Below, piece after piece: positions 43,951 through 46,206 of a stretch of DNA of 46,206 nt. Below the pieces are notes generated by a model. That model was not told the origin of the DNA. It saw only the letters and a program-made list of their open reading frames with translations, and did no database searches. Numbering within the stretch: position 1 is the first letter of the stretch; each line of letters starts with the position of its first letter. The position numbers and the translations under genes were made by a program. Origin of the DNA: Methylocystis sp. (lineage in GTDB: Bacteria > Pseudomonadota > Alphaproteobacteria > Rhizobiales > Beijerinckiaceae); contig NZ_JAKFWS010000071.1 in NCBI RefSeq assembly GCF_021731785.1, positions 1 through 46,206 of the forward strand, written 5' to 3'.

Positions 43951-45759
43951 ATGCATAAACTGTTGTTGTCGACTTCGGTGGCGGTGCTCGCGCTCGCCGG
44001 CGCGGCGAAAGCCGACGAATTGCTGACCCTGCAGAAAGACCCCAAGCAGTGGGTGATGCCGACGGGCGACTACGCCAACCTGCGCCATTCCGCTCTCAAA
44101 CAGATCACGACCGAGAACGTCGGCAAGCTCGCGCCGGCGTGGCAGTTCTCGACCGGCGTTCTGCGCGGCCATGAAGGCGCCCCGCTCGTCATCGGCGACG
44201 TCATGTATCTGCACACGCCGTTTCCCAACATCGTTTATGCGCTCGACCTGAAGGATCCGGACCACAAGATCATCTGGAAATATGAGCCCAAGCAAGACCC
44301 GTCCGTCGTGCCGGTGATGTGCTGCGACACGGTCAATCGCGGCCTCGCCTACGGCGACGGCAAGATTTTCCTGGCCCAGGCCGACACCACGCTCGTTGCG
44401 CTCGACGCCAAGACCGGCAAGCTCGTCTGGTCGGTCAAGAACGGCGATCCCTCGAAGGGCCAGACCTCGACCGCGGCTCCGCACGTGTTCAAGGACAAGG
44501 TGTTTGTCGGCATCGCCGGCGGCGAGTTCGGCGTTCGCGGCCACATCACCGCTTACGACGTCAAGACCGGCCAGCAGGTGTGGCGCGGCTATTCGATGGG
44601 CCCCGACGCCGACACGCTCATCGAGCCCGGCAAGACCACCCATCTCGGCAAGCCGGTCGAAAAGGACTCAGGGATCACGACCTGGGAAGGCGAGCAGTGG
44701 AAGATCGGCGGCGGCACCACCTGGGGCTGGTACAGCTATGATCCGGACCTGAACCTCGTCTACTACGGCTCGGGCAACCCCTCGACCTGGAACCCGGCGC
44801 AGCGTCCGGGCGACAATCGCTGGTCGATGACGATCTGGGCGCGCGACCTCGACACCGGCAAGGCGAAGTGGGTTTACCAGATGACGCCCCACGACGAGTG
44901 GGACTATGACGGCATCAACGAGATGATTCTCGCCGACCAGGATATGGGCGGCCAGAAGCGCAAGACTCTCGTCCACTTCGACCGTAACGGATTCGCCTAT
45001 ACGCTGGACCGCGTGACCGGCGAGCTGCTCGTCGCCGAAAAATATGATCCGGCGGTGAACTGGGCGACCAAGGTCGACATGGACAAATCGTCCAAGACCT
45101 ATGGCCGTCCGCTGGTCGTCGATAAATATTCGACCCAGCACAACGGAGAAGACGTCAACACGCAATATGTCTGCCCGGCGGCGCTCGGCTCCAAGGACCA
45201 GCAGCCGGCGAGCTATGACGCGGCGACCGGCCTGTTCCTGGTCCCCACCAACCACGTCTGCATGGACTATGAGCCGTTCCGCGTGAGCTATACGGCGGGC
45301 CAGCCCTATGTCGGCGCAACGCTGGAAATGTTCCCGGCGGGCAAGGACAAGGGCGAGACCCACACCGGCAACTTCATCGCGTGGGACGCCAAGACCGGCA
45401 AGATCGTTTGGTCGAACAAGGAGCAGTTCTCGGCCTGGGGCGGCGCGACGTCGACTGACGGCGGCGTCACCTTCTACGGCACGTTGGAAGGCTATCTGAA
45501 GGCCGTCGACACGAAGACCGGCAAGGAGCTCTATAAGTATAAGACTCCGTCGGGAATCATCGGCAACGTCACCGTTTATGAGTCTGGCGGCAAGCAGTAT
45601 GTCGCGGTGCTGTCGGGCGTTGGCGGCTGGGCCGGCATCGGCCTCGCGGCGGGACTTTCGAAGAGCAACGAAGGCCTCGGCGCCGTCGGCAATTATGCGT
45701 CGCTCGCCAATTATACGGCGCTCGGCGGCGTCTTGACGGTCTTTGCTCTGCCGAATTAA
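43951..45759 (+). CDS. xoxF: lanthanide-dependent methanol dehydrogenase XoxF
   Basis: XoxF is the periplasmic PQQ enzyme oxidising methanol with a rare-earth ion. The 602-residue protein has a signal peptide ([20 protein letters not shown]) and the eight-bladed propeller with repeated W-type motifs (for example [15 protein letters not shown]). The vicinal disulfide is C124-C125 in [11 protein letters not shown]. Metal and catalytic residues are visible: E192 (GGEFG), N276 ([11 protein letters not shown]), D318 and, decisive for Xox, the extra D320 in PHDEWDYDG; the calcium enzyme MxaF has a non-acidic residue there. AGGAGG precedes the ATG. xoxG follows; the SoxYZ-like/metallohydrolase pair is divergent. 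Confidence 0.97.
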   Translation: MHKLLLSTSVAVLALAGAAKADELLTLQKDPKQWVMPTGDYANLRHSALKQITTENVGKLAPAWQFSTGVLRGHEGAPLVIGDVMYLHTPFPNIVYALDLKDPDHKIIWKYEPKQDPSVVPVMCCDTVNRGLAYGDGKIFLAQADTTLVALDAKTGKLVWSVKNGDPSKGQTSTAAPHVFKDKVFVGIAGGEFGVRGHITAYDVKTGQQVWRGYSMGPDADTLIEPGKTTHLGKPVEKDSGITTWEGEQWKIGGGTTWGWYSYDPDLNLVYYGSGNPSTWNPAQRPGDNRWSMTIWARDLDTGKAKWVYQMTPHDEWDYDGINEMILADQDMGGQKRKTLVHFDRNGFAYTLDRVTGELLVAEKYDPAVNWATKVDMDKSSKTYGRPLVVDKYSTQHNGEDVNTQYVCPAALGSKDQQPASYDAATGLFLVPTNHVCMDYEPFRVSYTAGQPYVGATLEMFPAGKDKGETHTGNFIAWDAKTGKIVWSNKEQFSAWGGATSTDGGVTFYGTLEGYLKAVDTKTGKELYKYKTPSGIIGNVTVYESGGKQYVAVLSGVGGWAGIGLAAGLSKSNEGLGAVGNYASLANYTALGGVLTVFALPN

Positions 45760-45786
45760 GCAAGACGCGAAGCTAACGAAGGTCGG

Positions 45787-45821
45787 CGCTCGGCGCGCAC
45801 CATAAAGGTGCCCGCCGAGCG
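45787..45821 (+). terminator. hairpin between xoxF and xoxG
   Basis: CGCTCGGCGCGCACC (45787-45801) and GGTGCCCGCCGAGCG (45807-45821) pair over 15 positions with one mismatch around the loop ATAAA. Only TTT follows a little later. It probably protects the xoxF message or lowers read-through into xoxG. Confidence 0.55.
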
Positions 45822-45863
45822 TCGGCGTTTAGAGTGTGTGGGAAGAGACCAAGGAGACAGGTA

Positions 45864-46206
45864 ATGAGATCGCCGCTGGCCGGAGCGTTGGCTCTGTGCG
45901 TCATTTTGTGCGCGGGAGGCTCCGCGATGGCTGATCCGCCGGGAGATCCCAAGGCCGTCAAATCAACGGACGGCAAATATTTGGACGCCAAAGGCGACCC
46001 AACCTACAATGTCGGCCCTGACGGCAAGGTGGACTGGTACACCTTCTCAGGCTACCGCCGCTATCATGCGGAATGCCATGTCTGCCACGGTCCGAACGGC
46101 GGCGGCTCGACCTATGCGCCGGCGCTCAAGGATTCGGTGAAGCGTTTCAATTACGCGGAATTCGCCGGCATCGTCATCGGCGGCCGCCAGAACGGCAACA
46201 GCGTCA
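45864..46206 (+). CDS. xoxG: XoxG-type cytochrome c, cut by window end
   Basis: The first 114 codons are present. The signal peptide is MRSPLAGALALCVILCAGGS-AMADPP, and the heme site is CHVCHG at residues 71-76 in YRRYHAECHVCHGPNGGGST. The spacing and its place directly after xoxF fit XoxG, the cytochrome cL-type electron acceptor of XoxF. AAGGAG lies 7 bases before the ATG. The methionine ligand region lies beyond the window, and a third gene (xoxJ) would be expected further on. Confidence 0.85.
   Translation, partial: MRSPLAGALALCVILCAGGSAMADPPGDPKAVKSTDGKYLDAKGDPTYNVGPDGKVDWYTFSGYRRYHAECHVCHGPNGGGSTYAPALKDSVKRFNYAEFAGIVIGGRQNGNSV

Noticed and set aside
1-46206. CRISPR arrays, tRNA and rRNA genes
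   Set aside because: No regularly spaced repeats, cloverleaf-like segments or rRNA-like sequence were seen on reading the window.

Overview
The window looks like a piece of chromosome from an alphaproteobacterial methanotroph of the genus Methylocystis or a very close relative. Three things point there: a complete methanobactin (copper chelator) biosynthesis cluster whose precursor leader matches, as I recall it, the Methylocystis SB2-type leader; a lanthanide-type methanol dehydrogenase (xoxF) followed by its cytochrome (xoxG); and GC-rich, Rhizobiales-like housekeeping genes (cobS/cobT, serC/serA, class I lysS). No rRNA, tRNA or CRISPR array was seen.

Layout. 1-3300 is a scarred accessory stretch: the tail of an IS630-type transposase, the stump of an OLD-family ATPase/nuclease, a carboxymuconolactone decarboxylase-like gene, and a roughly 1.3 kb AT-richer island holding an amber-split lipoprotein gene. 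The island lies between two diverged copies of the cobT 3' end plus the start of a small membrane-protein gene. 3307-7764 is the aerobic cobaltochelatase group (cobS, cobT, an FmdB-type zinc ribbon gene and a J-domain gene) with bolA divergent. 7795-14024 carries serC-serA, an L,D-transpeptidase, a DUF971 gene and a frameshifted YejA-like solute-binding protein gene.

14231-27359 is the methanobactin locus. Leftward: a DUF2946-like membrane protein, mbnP, mbnH and a TonB-dependent receptor (candidate mbnT). Rightward: a second DUF2946-like protein, an ECF sigma factor (mbnI), mbnA, mbnB, mbnC, mbnM, mbnF, an APS kinase (cysC-like) and a sulfotransferase (mbnS). The parts fit one system. The sigma factor is expected to drive transcription. 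MbnBC would convert the Cys residues of MbnA to oxazolone/thioamide groups, MbnF would alter one ring, and CysC plus MbnS would sulfate the core threonine. MbnM would export the product, the TonB receptor would bring copper-loaded methanobactin back, and the MbnH/MbnP pair would act in periplasmic copper handling. Unusual points: the mbnI reading frame has no stop before mbnA and runs in frame through it; the core peptide RCASTCAVSNG differs from the SB2 core I remember; there is no mbnR and no visible N-terminal signalling domain on the receptor; and a dedicated APS kinase sits beside mbnS.

27485-41642 is mixed housekeeping and envelope genes: moaA, a beta-hydroxyacid dehydrogenase, an OprB-type porin, lysS (class I), an RBBP9-like hydrolase, a RoxA-like di-heme protein, udgX, a secreted alpha/beta hydrolase, tspO, an outer-membrane barrel protein, a DUF900-type lipoprotein and a host-attachment-family protein. 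41880-46206 is the lanthanide methanol oxidation region: a quinoprotein-associated SoxYZ-like carrier and a zinc metallohydrolase, divergent from xoxF-xoxG; xoxG is cut by the window end.
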